Below are positions 45,345 to 54,181 of a stretch of 64,000 nucleotides of DNA, piece after piece (the stretch's first letter is position 1; the number at the start of each line of letters is the position of its first letter). The notes under the pieces are model-generated. The model ran no database searches, was not told where the DNA came from, and saw only the letters and a list, made by a program, of their open reading frames with translations. Position numbers and translations under genes: made by a program. The stretch is from Streptomyces nymphaeiformis (GTDB lineage: Bacteria; Actinomycetota; Actinomycetes; Streptomycetales; Streptomycetaceae): positions 54,975-118,974 of the forward strand of contig NZ_JACHJY010000017.1 of the NCBI RefSeq assembly GCF_014203895.1. Reading direction: 5' to 3'.

Positions 45345-45911
45345 TCACAGCAATCGGTCGACCAGCCCGTCGATGTAGTCCGGGGTGAGCGGGACCATTC
45401 CGAACAAGACGCGGATGTACATCGGGGCCAGGATGTGGTCCAGCACGTCGAACACGTCGGGTGCGCGCTCGCCACGGTCACGGGCGCGATCGAGCATGGA
45501 CTGCAGTTGCCGGGTGCGTTCGGCGCGGAGGTCGGCACCGGCCTGCAGGCCCTGCTGACCGCTGCTCGACAGGGCGACGGCCAGGTGCAGTACCGCCGGA
45601 CCGTCGGGTCCGGTGATCTCGCGGGCCACTTGGGTCGCGTAGGTGCGCAGGTCGCCTGACAGGCTCCCGGTGTCGGGCATCGGTGACTGCGCGTTGAGGC
45701 GGGTGAGCGCCACGTCGGTGAGCAGGGTTTCCAGGTTGCCCCACCGGCGGTAGACGCTGCTGTCGGCTACGCCCGCGCGGGCTGCGACCTCGCCGACGGT
45801 GAAGTTGCCGTAGCCGCGCTCGCTGATCAGGTCGGTGACGGCCTGGTGCACCTGTGCGCCGACGCGGGCGCTGCGTCCGCCGGGCCGCCGGGCTCGCTGT
45901 CGCTCGTCCAT
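45345..45911 (-). CDS. TetR family repressor
   Basis: 188 residues. The N-terminal HTH is clear: AVTDLISERGYGNFTVGEVA, ARAGVADSSVYRRWGNLETL. The C-terminal ligand-binding domain resembles TetR_C_33-like proteins (YIRVLFGMVPLTPDYIDGLV). It is divergent from a DHA2 exporter with two palindromes between them, the classic local repressor-exporter arrangement. Confidence 0.92.
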   Translation of the reverse strand: MDERQRARRPGGRSARVGAQVHQAVTDLISERGYGNFTVGEVAARAGVADSSVYRRWGNLETLLTDVALTRLNAQSPMPDTGSLSGDLRTYATQVAREITGPDGPAVLHLAVALSSSGQQGLQAGADLRAERTRQLQSMLDRARDRGERAPDVFDVLDHILAPMYIRVLFGMVPLTPDYIDGLVDRLL

Positions 45912-45922
45912 ACCCTCACCTT

Positions 45923-45943
45923 AACGCAGTCAGGACTTGCGTT
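45923..45943. promoter_or_regulatory. TetR operator 1
   Basis: AACGCA and TGCGTT halves separated by 9 bp, 12 bases upstream of the tetR start. The left half AACGCAGTCA is shared with operator 2. Confidence 0.6.
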
Positions 45944-45968
45944 TGTGAGGCGACCCTCCTTACAGTCA

Positions 45969-45995
45969 CCTAACGCAGTCAATGACTGCTTTAGG
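45969..45995. promoter_or_regulatory. TetR operator 2, near-perfect 27-bp palindrome
   Basis: CCTAACGCAGTCA and TGACTGCTTTAGG are 13-bp arms (one mismatch) around a single A. It lies between tetR and the exporter, about 65 bp before the exporter ATG, well placed to block its promoter. Confidence 0.7.
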
Positions 45996-46060
45996 GCGCT
46001 CGGGTGCATCCCACCCACGTCGACCGTGGCCGGGCGCAACTATCGATCGAGGGGGTTCTC

Positions 46061-47530
46061 ATGGCTGCATCGCATGCGACCGCAGGCAGTTGCCCGAACC
46101 GGGCCGTGCTGCTCGCTGTGACCTGCTTAGGCCAATTCATGGTCCTGCTCGACAACACGGTTGTTGGAGCAGCACTGCCCGATATGCAGCACCGGCTGCA
46201 CACTCAGCTGACCGGTCTGCAATGGATCGTCGACGCGTACGTACTGCTGGTCGCCATGCTGCTGCTGTCCGGCGGTGTCTTCGCCGACCGGTTCGGCCGC
46301 AAACGGGTGTACCTGACCGGCGTCGCGGTGTTCACTGTCGCGTCGCTCGTGTGCAGCCTCGCGCCCTCGCTCGGCTGGCTGATCGCCGGCCGGGTGCTGC
46401 AGGGCATCGGGGCCGCGGCGCTGAGCCCTGCCTCGCTGGCCCTGCTCGTCGCCGCCTATCCCGTCCCGCAAGAACGGATCAAGGCGATCGGGCTGTGGGC
46501 CGGATTCAGTGGAATCGGTCTGGCCGCAGGCCCCGTGGCCGGCGGCGTGCTGACGGACGCCTTCGGCTGGCCCGCCATCTTCCTGGTCAACCTGCCCATC
46601 GGCGTGATCCTTCTGCTGGCCGGTCTGCGCACCCTTGAAGAGACCCGCAATCCGAGCGCCCCTGCGATCGACGTCCCGGGGACGGTGCTGTCCGTTCTGG
46701 CAGTGGGGGCGCTGACCTACGGGCTGATCGAGGGTGGTGCCCGCGGCTGGACGTCGCCGGTGATCCTGAGCAGCTTCACCGCCGCGGTGATCCTCCTGGC
46801 CGCCTTCGTCGCCGTCGAAACGCGTCGTTCCGCTCCGATGCTGCCGCTGCGACTGTTCCGGCAGCGCCTGTTCACCGTGTCCAACACCGCCATGGTCGTG
46901 GTGGGGTTCGCGCTCATGGGCTCGTCGTTCTTCTTCTCCCAGTTCTTCGTGTACGTCCAGGGCAGCTCGATCCTGCGCGCCGGCCTGCAGACCCTGCCGG
47001 TATCCCTCGCCATGGTGATCGTCAGCCCGTACGCGGGCCGGCTCGCCGCCCGGTACGGCTTCCGCATCGTGGTCACCACCGGCCTGGCCCTGGCCGGCCT
47101 GGGACTGCTCGCGCTCGGCCTGGTGCACGCCGACACCGGCTACGGGAACGTGTGGTGGCGGCTGGGAGTCGTCGGCACCGGCTTCGCCCTGACCATGTCC
47201 CCACTGACAGGCGCCGCCATCCAAGCAGTCGACCCGCAGGAAGGCGGCCTCGCATCAGGCATCAGCAGCACCACCCGGCAGATCGGCGCGGTGCTCGGCG
47301 TGGCGCTACTCGGAGCCGTCGTCCGCATCCGTCAATCCGGCGGCGCCTCCTTCGAGACCGGCCTCAACAGCGCCTTCCTCGCCGCCGGCATCGTCACGTT
47401 GGCCACCGCCGTGTTCACCGGCCTGTGGCTGACGAGGTCCAAGCCCACGGAAGGCTCCACGGCGCCGCAACGCTCCACCGATCCAGATGTGGTCACCACC
47501 TCGAACGAGGCGCCCGCGAACAGCCGTTGA
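46061..47530 (+). CDS. DHA2 family multidrug efflux MFS transporter
   Basis: 489 residues and about 14 hydrophobic helices, the DHA2 layout. Motif D1 is LDNTVVGAALPDMQ, motif A is GGVFADRFGRKRVYL, and motif C-like GLAAGPVAGGVL is in helix 5. GAGGGGG precedes the ATG at 46061. The divergent TetR and the two palindromes imply induction by an exported compound, perhaps an antibiotic. Substrate unknown. Confidence 0.92.
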   Translation: MAASHATAGSCPNRAVLLAVTCLGQFMVLLDNTVVGAALPDMQHRLHTQLTGLQWIVDAYVLLVAMLLLSGGVFADRFGRKRVYLTGVAVFTVASLVCSLAPSLGWLIAGRVLQGIGAAALSPASLALLVAAYPVPQERIKAIGLWAGFSGIGLAAGPVAGGVLTDAFGWPAIFLVNLPIGVILLLAGLRTLEETRNPSAPAIDVPGTVLSVLAVGALTYGLIEGGARGWTSPVILSSFTAAVILLAAFVAVETRRSAPMLPLRLFRQRLFTVSNTAMVVVGFALMGSSFFFSQFFVYVQGSSILRAGLQTLPVSLAMVIVSPYAGRLAARYGFRIVVTTGLALAGLGLLALGLVHADTGYGNVWWRLGVVGTGFALTMSPLTGAAIQAVDPQEGGLASGISSTTRQIGAVLGVALLGAVVRIRQSGGASFETGLNSAFLAAGIVTLATAVFTGLWLTRSKPTEGSTAPQRSTDPDVVTTSNEAPANSR

Positions 47531-47556
47531 CCATGACAACCGCCTTGGCCGGCAGA

Positions 47557-47681
47557 AGGGTCTGCGCGCCGAGGGCGGGGAGCAGGGGTGGGAGCACCCG
47601 TCCGATCTCGACTTGGACGGGACCATCCCCACGGGCGCGGGGAGCAGCCGGTGAGGCCATCCCCGCGGGTGGCCGAGGGTG
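47557..47681 (+). CRISPR. Residual CRISPR-like array, two to three repeats
   Basis: A good 29-nt repeat at 47619-47647 begins GGGACCATCCCC and ends GCGGGGAGCAG. The same end occurs at 47575-47585 (decayed repeat 47557-47585), leaving exactly 33 nt between. A third, decayed repeat at 47653-47681 (GGCCATCCCCGCGGG) follows after only 5 nt, as if its spacer were deleted. The repeat resembles actinobacterial type I-E repeats. No cas genes nearby. Confidence 0.6.
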
Positions 47682-47988
47682 GCGTGAACTCTGCCTGGGG
47701 TCCGTATGCGCCCTGGGATGTCGTGGGGAGCGAGGCCCCCATGGGTTCGGCTGGGCGCCCTGAATGAGATGCGATCAGACGGGTGGAAGATCTTGAACTT
47801 CAATGCGCCTGGTCCAGAAACGGACTGGCTGGATGCACCTATCTCTGCGTGCGCGAATCCGAACCCCGCGTGGAGCGATGAGGTCCAACCGAGTACTGCA
47901 GCACAGTGGTTGAGTACGCGCACTCATGCCGGGTCTTCGTCGCAGGCCTGAGGATACGGGGCACAGCCCCAGACACGAGGAGCCGGCG

Positions 47989-48660
47989 ATGTCCGCCATC
48001 CACCCGACCTTCAGCCCTGCACCGGACGCACGACCGGCCTCCGGCCGCCGGATGCCGGCCGTTCTCGCGCTCGCCGTCACCGCAGCGCTCACGGTGTCCG
48101 CGCTCGGCGCCGCAGACCCGACCACCTGGGTGCTGGAGACGGTGTGGGTGATGCTGGGCCTGCCGCTGGTGATCCTGCTACGCAAGCGGTTCCCGCTGAG
48201 CGGCTTGCTGTGTGGCCTACTGGCCGCACACGCCACGGTTCTCATCGTGGGCGGGCACTACACCTACGCGGAGGTGCCGGCCGGCGACTGGGTGCGCGAC
48301 TGGTTCGGTCTGGAGCGCAACCCCTACGACCGCTTCGGCCACCTCATGCAGGGCTTCGTCCCGGCCATCCTGGTACGCGAACTCCTCGTCCGCACTTCGC
48401 CGCTGCGCGGCAGTCGCTGGCTCGCCCCGCTGACCGTCTGCGCCTGCCTCGCCTTCAGCGCCGTCTTCGAAATGCTGGAATGGCTGGCGGCCGTGACCGG
48501 CGGCCAGGCCGCAGACGCGTTCCTGGCCACCCAGGGCGACGTGTGGGACACCCAGTGGGACATGTTCTGCGCCCTGATCGGCGCCATCTGCTCCCTGCTC
48601 CTCCTCAGCCGCCTTCACGACCGCGCTCTCACCCGCCTGGCGCTCCCGGCACGGAACTGA
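47989..48660 (+). CDS. DUF2238 (YjdF-type) membrane protein
   Basis: 223 residues from MSAIHPTFS, with GAGGAG upstream. It has several transmembrane helices. The motif NPYDRFGHLMQGFVPAILVR and the following VFEMLEWLAA, then QGDVWDTQWDMFCALIGA, is the DUF2238 signature, with conserved Asp/His/Glu near the membrane face. Function unknown in the family. Confidence 0.85.
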   Translation: MSAIHPTFSPAPDARPASGRRMPAVLALAVTAALTVSALGAADPTTWVLETVWVMLGLPLVILLRKRFPLSGLLCGLLAAHATVLIVGGHYTYAEVPAGDWVRDWFGLERNPYDRFGHLMQGFVPAILVRELLVRTSPLRGSRWLAPLTVCACLAFSAVFEMLEWLAAVTGGQAADAFLATQGDVWDTQWDMFCALIGAICSLLLLSRLHDRALTRLALPARN

Positions 48661-48833
48661 ACGAGCGGCCTTCCCTCACCTGACGGACACCCGTCCCTGC
48701 GCATTCCCGTGCCTCACGTTTCCGTACGGGATCCGGGAACGGGCTGAGCACCAGGCCTTCCGTAGAGGTGTGGTCTCGGCATGTTGCGAATTCTGCGGAG
48801 GGCCTATGCGGGTATCGGCGCGGCGGTCCCCAC

Positions 48834-48931
48834 AGGACCATCCACGCGGGTGCAGGGTGCAGGGTGCAGTGGGCGAGGCGGGTGCCTTTGACGGTGAGGG
48901 TGGGGGCACTCCCCGCGTGCGTGAAGCGGGG
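48834..48931 (+). CRISPR. Residual CRISPR-like pair
   Basis: A 29-nt repeat at 48834-48862 (AGGACCATCC, then GCGGGTGCAGGGTGCAG) and a weaker one at 48903-48931 (CTCCCCGCG core). The interval is 40 nt, but includes a 7-bp tandem duplication (AGGGTGC twice at 48854-48867), so the original spacer was 33. Confidence 0.45.
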
Positions 48932-48949
48932 CTCGGGTGATGCCGCACA

Positions 48950-49270
48950 CGCTGCGGGCGATCGACGGCGAGGACGAGACGACCGCCGCCACCTCGCCGC
49001 CTACGCAGAACTCGCCCCTGCAACCCGGAGCTCAGGCTCCTCAATCCGCGGCGAACAACCCTCCAGGAGAGGAAACAAGCAGCTCAAAGGAGCCTTCTTC
49101 CCCTCCGCGTTCGCCACCCTTGGCGGCCCGGCGTTCCGGGCCCACTACGACAAGAAGATCGCCCAGGGCAAGTACCACACCCAGGCCCTGCTCTGCTCTG
49201 CCTCGCCCGACGCCGGGCCGACGTCCTCTTCGCGATGCTCCGCGACGGCACCTTCTACGAACCCCGGCCA
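48950..49270 (+). pseudogene. IS110 family transposase C-terminal relic
   Basis: HLAAYAELAPATRSSGSSIR, GEQPSRRGNKQLKGAFFPSA and FRAHYDKKIAQGKYHTQALL are the conserved transposase_20 part of IS110 proteins. A frameshift follows, then ARRRADVLFAMLRDGTFYEP. The RuvC-like N-terminal half is missing. Confidence 0.85.
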
Positions 49271-49640
49271 GCTCGCTCAGCGCATAGGCCGTGGTCTTGA
49301 AGCCGTCTCCGTGATGGAACTCCGCACCCCACGCACCCAGCCGCACCGAGGCCACCTCGTCCAGCCCCAGCGGTCAGTTCCCCACGGATCGACCGCCACG
49401 ATCCCATCAGAGCCGACCTCAAGCCGAACCCTGAGAATCACCCACCAGAGGAACAGCGCAACACCGACGGCCAGCCCCGTCCACAGGCCGGCTGTCCGTG
49501 CCGTCTCGGCTGCCGGAGGGGAAACCCACCCCGCCCAGCCGAAGAGCCCCTTCGCCCCTACAACGGCCGGGATCGCATAGCCCGCTACGCGAGCCGCCCC
49601 GCCCGCAAGCGGCCGGGCATTTACCGCCCGGCCGGGCATC
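49262..49640 (-). pseudogene. PH-like membrane protein, frameshifted and truncated
   Basis: KGLFGWAGWVSPPAAETART leads to a helix (GLAVGVALFLWWVILRVRL) and a PH-like strand (VGSDGIVAVDPWGTDRWGW). After a frameshift near 49345 it continues as LDEVASVRLGAWGAEFHHGD and AYALSELAG. The IS110 relic abuts the 3' end. Confidence 0.55.
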
Positions 49641-49750
49641 GGCCGGTCCCCTGGTCAGCGTCTCCGACGCCCTCAGCGCCCGGAGGCCAGCGGCCCTCTT
49701 ACAAGACCTCGAAGAAGATGACGGGGGCTCAAGTGGCCGCCAGAGTCAGG

Positions 49751-50044
49751 TCACTCCGCAGTGGTGAACACGTGCTCGGCCGGTGGGCCGACCAGCAGTC
49801 CCGGACCCGCCGCAAGCGCCTCGGTCAGATGCGGGCTCGACAGGTGCGCCTCGAACGCAGCGCGGTCCTCCCACTCCTCGAACACCAGCCACGCACTCGG
49901 GTCCTCGGGGTGGACGTACGCCTGGTAGCTGATGTTGCCCGACTCGGCCCGCGACGGCGCGACCAAGGACAGGGCCTGCTCACGGACCTTGCCCTCGGCA
50001 CCAGGGGCAGCCTTGAGCAGGGCGATCGCGGTGACCTTGGGCAT
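49751..50044 (-). CDS. Antibiotic biosynthesis monooxygenase (ABM) domain protein
   Basis: 97 residues from MPKVTAIALLKAAPGAEGKV. Small dimeric ferredoxin-like fold with SGNISYQAYVHPEDPSAWLV and FEEWEDRAAFEAHLSSPHL, the putative quinol monooxygenase (YgiN-like) pattern. It could act on quinols or polyketide-like phenols, or be heme-degrading-like. No biosynthetic cluster surrounds it. Confidence 0.88.
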   Translation of the reverse strand: MPKVTAIALLKAAPGAEGKVREQALSLVAPSRAESGNISYQAYVHPEDPSAWLVFEEWEDRAAFEAHLSSPHLTEALAAGPGLLVGPPAEHVFTTAE

Positions 50045-50470
50045 GGGGTGCTCCGTTCGAGGCGTACTTCCGGGACGCGCGAGTCTATGTCTGCGCGCCG
50101 TACGCCACAATGCGCCGCCGCTCGTACCCACGCCGCCGGCTCAGCCGCCACAACACGCCCGCGCCCGGCGGTGCGAAGCGTGGCAGCCGCGCGCTCTTCG
50201 AGTGTTCTGGAGAGGCGGGCGCCCTCGAAGGTCCCGCTGCCTTCCTCCGACCATAGGGTGTCAGCGCCCCGCCGGTCATCAGACACCGTCCTTCTGCGAA
50301 CACGGGGGTCCGGGCCCGCTGCCGTTCTCGGCTGTGAACTTGCAGCTGCCCAGCGCGGTCACAGCCGTTTTCAGGAATCCCCATCAGCATCCGACCCCGC
50401 CCCTGCTCGCTCGCCGGCATCGCGTCGACGGGCTGGCGCCTCCCGCCCTCGGTTCGACAAGATTTCGGGC

Positions 50471-52477
50471 ATGGGGATACGGCGAGCGCTCCAGCGCCGC
50501 CTGCTGTGGTCGGGGGCAGGCGCGGTCGCGATGTGGCTTCTGGCGTTAGGGATCTTGGGCGGCTGGGACGTCGCAGATCCCGTCGCCAGTGTCGTGGGAG
50601 CGCTGGCAGGCGTAGCGGGCCTGGCCTATGCCCTGGTTGCGCCGCTGGACGCGGAGCAGTCGGCCGACCGGCTGGCGGGCGAAGTCGTACGCCGGGAGCA
50701 GGCCGAGTACGTGCGGTGGCTGGACGGGAGCACGGGTGGCCGTATCGACCTCGCCTACACCGCGCTTGTCCACGGCCAGGTCGAAGGAGCGCCGGCCGAG
50801 GGCCGACTGAGCGACCTGACCGCACTGCACCATCGCCTCTCACCGCCGCGTGTGGTCATCACCGGCGCCGACGTCACGGACGATGCCGGGACCGGAAAGT
50901 CCCTGGCAGCCCTGTCGATGGTCCTCGACCTCGCACGGGACAGGGAGCCCGGACAGGCCGTCGCCCTGCGCATGGCAGCCGCGTCGTGGACTGGCCAGGA
51001 TCTGGAGGAATGGCTTGTCCAACACCTGGTGACAGCGTTCGGCGTCGGCAGCGGGCCGGCACGACGGTTGGTGGAGGCACGCCTCGTGCTTCCCGTCGTC
51101 GACGGCCTCGACGAACTGGACCCGCCGGGCACCGCTCCGTACTCCAGCCGAGCCGCCGGACTGGTGCGCCTGCTCAACAACTGGCAGCACGGCACGCAAC
51201 CGGCCGCCGCGGTCGTCACGTGTCGACGCGGCGTCTACGACGGCCTCGTCAGCGCGGAGGCGCATCTGCGGGCCACGACCGTGGTGCGGCTGGCGCCGGT
51301 CGACGCGGAGCAGAGCCGCACGTTCCTCCAGAGAAGCGTGGCCGACACCGAGGCGGGACTGAGCCGCTGGCAGCCCGTGCTCGACGCCTTGACCACCGCT
51401 CCGCAGGCAAGCCCCGTTCCGGACACGCCGGCCGCCGTCCGGCTGCGCCAGGCGCTGGCGACGCCGTGGCGCCTGTCCCTTGCTGTGGCGGTCTACCAGG
51501 AGCGAACCGCCGAAGGCCACTATCGACGCAGTCCCGCGGACCTCCTGCCTCTGGCCGAATCCGGCACACTCCGCCAGCACCTGCTCGGCCTCTACGTCCC
51601 GACGGTGCTGGCGGCGCGGGGAGACGGGACCGTAGACCCCAACGGCCCGGCCGGACACTGGCTGACCGTGTTGGCCTCCTACCTCGACGACAATCGCAAC
51701 GGCCGGCAGGCGGAGGGGCGCACGCTCTCGGCCACGGACCTCGTGCTGCCCGATCTGTGGCCGATGGTCGGCGCACGGCGTACCAAGCGCGCGATCCTGT
51801 GGGCCTGCCTCGCCTGGGCCGGAGTGCTGGAACTCGCGGTGGTCGTCCGGGCGGCCACGACTTCCTGGGAACAACTCGGCTTCTCCTTCCTGCCGCTGCT
51901 CGCCCTTCTGTTCGCATTCAGGCCGGACCTGTGGGAGGGCGACGACCGCATGGTTCTGCGACCACGCCGCTTCGCCCTGGGATGCACCCTGGGCTCCGTC
52001 CCTCTCGTGCTCCTCGGGCTGTTCGACACCTCGACGGACTCGGCAGCCGGCTGGGCGACGGCTGCGGCAGCTTTCGGGCTGATGCTGGGTGGCGCCATGG
52101 GCGTTGCTGTCACACCCGACGAACGACGAGACGGGCCCCGCGCTCTGGTGCGCAGCGATGCGATCTCCTGGGCCCTGTTCCTGGGAGACCTCGTGGCGAT
52201 CTTCGCCCTGCTCGGCTACGGGATGGCCGGCTGGCGGGGCCTCGCCTTGACGCTCCTGCCCCTCGCGTTCGTCGGCGGGCTCATCTCCAACTCGCTGTCG
52301 CTCCGCTACGTGGTCTTCCTCGTGCTGGCCCGCAGGATCCTGCCATGGCGGCTCGGCCGCTTCCTGCACGCGTGTCACCAGGCCGGGATACTGCGCACTG
52401 CCGGAGCCGCCTACCAGTTCCGGCACCGCGAACTCCAGGACTACCTGGCCGGACAACGAGGCCGCGTGGGCGTGTGA
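50471..52477 (+). CDS. Membrane-bound NACHT-type NTPase
   Basis: 668 residues. Two N-terminal helices (about 14-57) anchor it. A nucleotide-binding domain has DDAGTGKSLAAL (Walker A-like, residues 137-148) and LPVVDGLDELDPPG (Walker B, Asp211, Asp214), which is the NACHT pattern. About six helices follow (AILWACLAWAGVLELAVVV onward). It ends with YQFRHRELQDYLAGQ, the motif that closes many bacterial NACHT modules. The first Gly of the P-loop is replaced by Asp. Bacterial NACHT proteins include antiphage defence proteins, but a regulatory role is also possible. Confidence 0.8.
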   Translation: MGIRRALQRRLLWSGAGAVAMWLLALGILGGWDVADPVASVVGALAGVAGLAYALVAPLDAEQSADRLAGEVVRREQAEYVRWLDGSTGGRIDLAYTALVHGQVEGAPAEGRLSDLTALHHRLSPPRVVITGADVTDDAGTGKSLAALSMVLDLARDREPGQAVALRMAAASWTGQDLEEWLVQHLVTAFGVGSGPARRLVEARLVLPVVDGLDELDPPGTAPYSSRAAGLVRLLNNWQHGTQPAAAVVTCRRGVYDGLVSAEAHLRATTVVRLAPVDAEQSRTFLQRSVADTEAGLSRWQPVLDALTTAPQASPVPDTPAAVRLRQALATPWRLSLAVAVYQERTAEGHYRRSPADLLPLAESGTLRQHLLGLYVPTVLAARGDGTVDPNGPAGHWLTVLASYLDDNRNGRQAEGRTLSATDLVLPDLWPMVGARRTKRAILWACLAWAGVLELAVVVRAATTSWEQLGFSFLPLLALLFAFRPDLWEGDDRMVLRPRRFALGCTLGSVPLVLLGLFDTSTDSAAGWATAAAAFGLMLGGAMGVAVTPDERRDGPRALVRSDAISWALFLGDLVAIFALLGYGMAGWRGLALTLLPLAFVGGLISNSLSLRYVVFLVLARRILPWRLGRFLHACHQAGILRTAGAAYQFRHRELQDYLAGQRGRVGV

Positions 52478-52648
52478 CCGCTGTCGCGGAAGGTGGGGTC
52501 GACTCTGCATGCACAGGGCCGTCCCAGCGGCCAGTAGGACCTGTTGGCTCATCGCTCATGTGACGAGATGCCGTAGGGGACATTCGGGTGGAGTACCGGG
52601 TACACCGCAACTGCCGCCCCTCCCGTCCCCGTCGTCTTGTGCACTGGC

Positions 52649-53011
52649 ATGACGAACGAGGAGGCACCCGTGACTGGTTCTCAGGTTTTCACCACCGGCA
52701 CCGCCATGCTGCACGATCTCGACCCGTACCGCTTCCCCGCCGCGCTCGTCGACGACAGCGGGCCGGAGTGGACGTCGGCGGCCCGTAGTGCCATGGAGGT
52801 CTGCGACTACTACTTGCCCGCACCGGACCCGGAGAGCCGCCTGTCCGCTCCTCTCGAGCCGGCCGACCGCCGCCGGCTGGAGCTGCACGCCACATTGACC
52901 ACCGCAGGCATCGCACCCCTGCCGGGCGACCTCGACGCCATCGAGGCCCTGTGCCGGCTGGACGACACCACCCATCTCGCACTCCGGCGATGGATCAACC
53001 ACGCCGTGTGA
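52649..53011 (+). CDS. Small hypothetical protein
   Basis: 120 residues from an ATG (MTNEEAPVTGSQVF). Acidic and helical: LDPYRFPAALVDDSGPEWTS, LEPADRRRLELHATLTTAGI, GDLDAIEALCRLDD. No family recognised. GC3 is high, so it is probably real. An upstream GTG (52637) is less likely. Confidence 0.55.
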   Translation: MTNEEAPVTGSQVFTTGTAMLHDLDPYRFPAALVDDSGPEWTSAARSAMEVCDYYLPAPDPESRLSAPLEPADRRRLELHATLTTAGIAPLPGDLDAIEALCRLDDTTHLALRRWINHAV

Positions 53012-53077
53012 CCACCACACGGCTGGACGTGGACGCGCGCTGGATCACCGGGAACCGGCCGGATCCGTTGTTCAAGG

Positions 53078-53815
53078 TCAGCGAGGCGTGAGGAGGCAGA
53101 ACTCGTTGCCCTCCGGGTCCGCCAGAACCGTCCAGGAGATTGCGGACTGGTCGATACCAGGGTCGGTGGCGCCCAGGGCGCGGAGTCGGGCTGCCTCTGC
53201 GGCCAGGTCGTCACCGGGGTAGGGGCGGATGTCGAGGTGGACGCGGTTCCACACGCTCTTGGTATCGGGGGTGCGGAGGAACTCCAGGTAGGGGCCTACG
53301 CCTTGGGCGGAGCGCATGGTCGCGTGGTCGTCGGTGACCTCGTGCAGCGTCCAGTCCATCGCCTCGCCCCAGAACCGGGCCATCTCCCGTGGGTCGGTGC
53401 AATCGACCACGACCGCGGCGATCGGCCCGGTGTCCTGGTAGATCGGGCGAGGCTCCAGGACGCAGAACTCGTTGCCCTCCGGGTCGGCCATGACCGTCCA
53501 GGGAACGTCGCCCTGACCCACATCGGTGAGCGTCGCGCCGAGATCCTTCAGGCGCGCGACCAACTCCACCTGGTGGGCGGTCGAGGTGGTGGCCAGATCA
53601 AGGTGCACTCGGTTCTTGACCGTTTTGGGTTCCGGGCTGGCGACGATGTCGATGCAGACGGCCACGGGGTCGGGGTAGGCGAAGCCCACGGGTTCGATGT
53701 TGGTCACGCCGGGTGCCTCGCTGTCGACACCCCAACCGAGTGCCTCCGCCCAGAACCGGCCGAGCGCGGAGTCGTCCTGGGCCTTCATGTTGATCTGCAC
53801 GAGTCGTGTTGCCAT
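53078..53815 (-). CDS. Two-domain VOC (glyoxalase-like) protein
   Basis: 245 residues made of two related halves: LVQINMKAQDDSALGRFWAE to VMADPEGNEFCVLEPRP, and VVVDCTDPREMARFWGEAMD to VLADPEGNEFCLLTPR. Each half ends with the Glu ligand in DPEGNEF, and each has an NRVHLDL/NRVHLDI His strand. Typical of small-molecule binding or resistance proteins of the glyoxalase/bleomycin family. Substrate unknown. Confidence 0.9.
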   Translation of the reverse strand: MATRLVQINMKAQDDSALGRFWAEALGWGVDSEAPGVTNIEPVGFAYPDPVAVCIDIVASPEPKTVKNRVHLDLATTSTAHQVELVARLKDLGATLTDVGQGDVPWTVMADPEGNEFCVLEPRPIYQDTGPIAAVVVDCTDPREMARFWGEAMDWTLHEVTDDHATMRSAQGVGPYLEFLRTPDTKSVWNRVHLDIRPYPGDDLAAEAARLRALGATDPGIDQSAISWTVLADPEGNEFCLLTPR

Positions 53816-54111
53816 GCCGCAGATCCTAAAAGCTGCCGCCGACCCGCGCCGTCGCGATCAGACAGGTGCTCGACCAGGTGCTGACTACGGTCGCGCTCGC
53901 CGGGACTTCCGCCGAGGGCCAGTCCTTGTGCACGAAGGCGAGCCCCGCCGCCGCTCGTATCCGACCTGTCAGAGGCACGGCCCAAGCTCCGGCAACTCGC
54001 TGACACCACTGACCGATGGAAGGCTGCTCAAGCCCGCGCCGGCCGACTCGGCCCGCACACTCCACGAGCGGGCGACTCCAGCCGGCAACACGCACGACGC
54101 TCGCTGAAACC
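53816..54111. other. Gene-free stretch left of the ISL3 element
   Basis: No gene recognised; the last 8 bases (CTGAAACC) are the ISL3 target duplication. Confidence 0.5.
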
Positions 54112-54181
54112 GGCTGTGGCGGATATTTCGTGAAGGCCAGTTCCAAACATCCGTCATGCCCGGCAATGTCCCTTCATCAGC

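Noticed and set aside
46127..47224. 365-codon minus-strand frame opposite the exporter
   Set aside because: Shadow of the 14-helix DHA2 transporter; Gln/Gly/Arg-rich with no motif.
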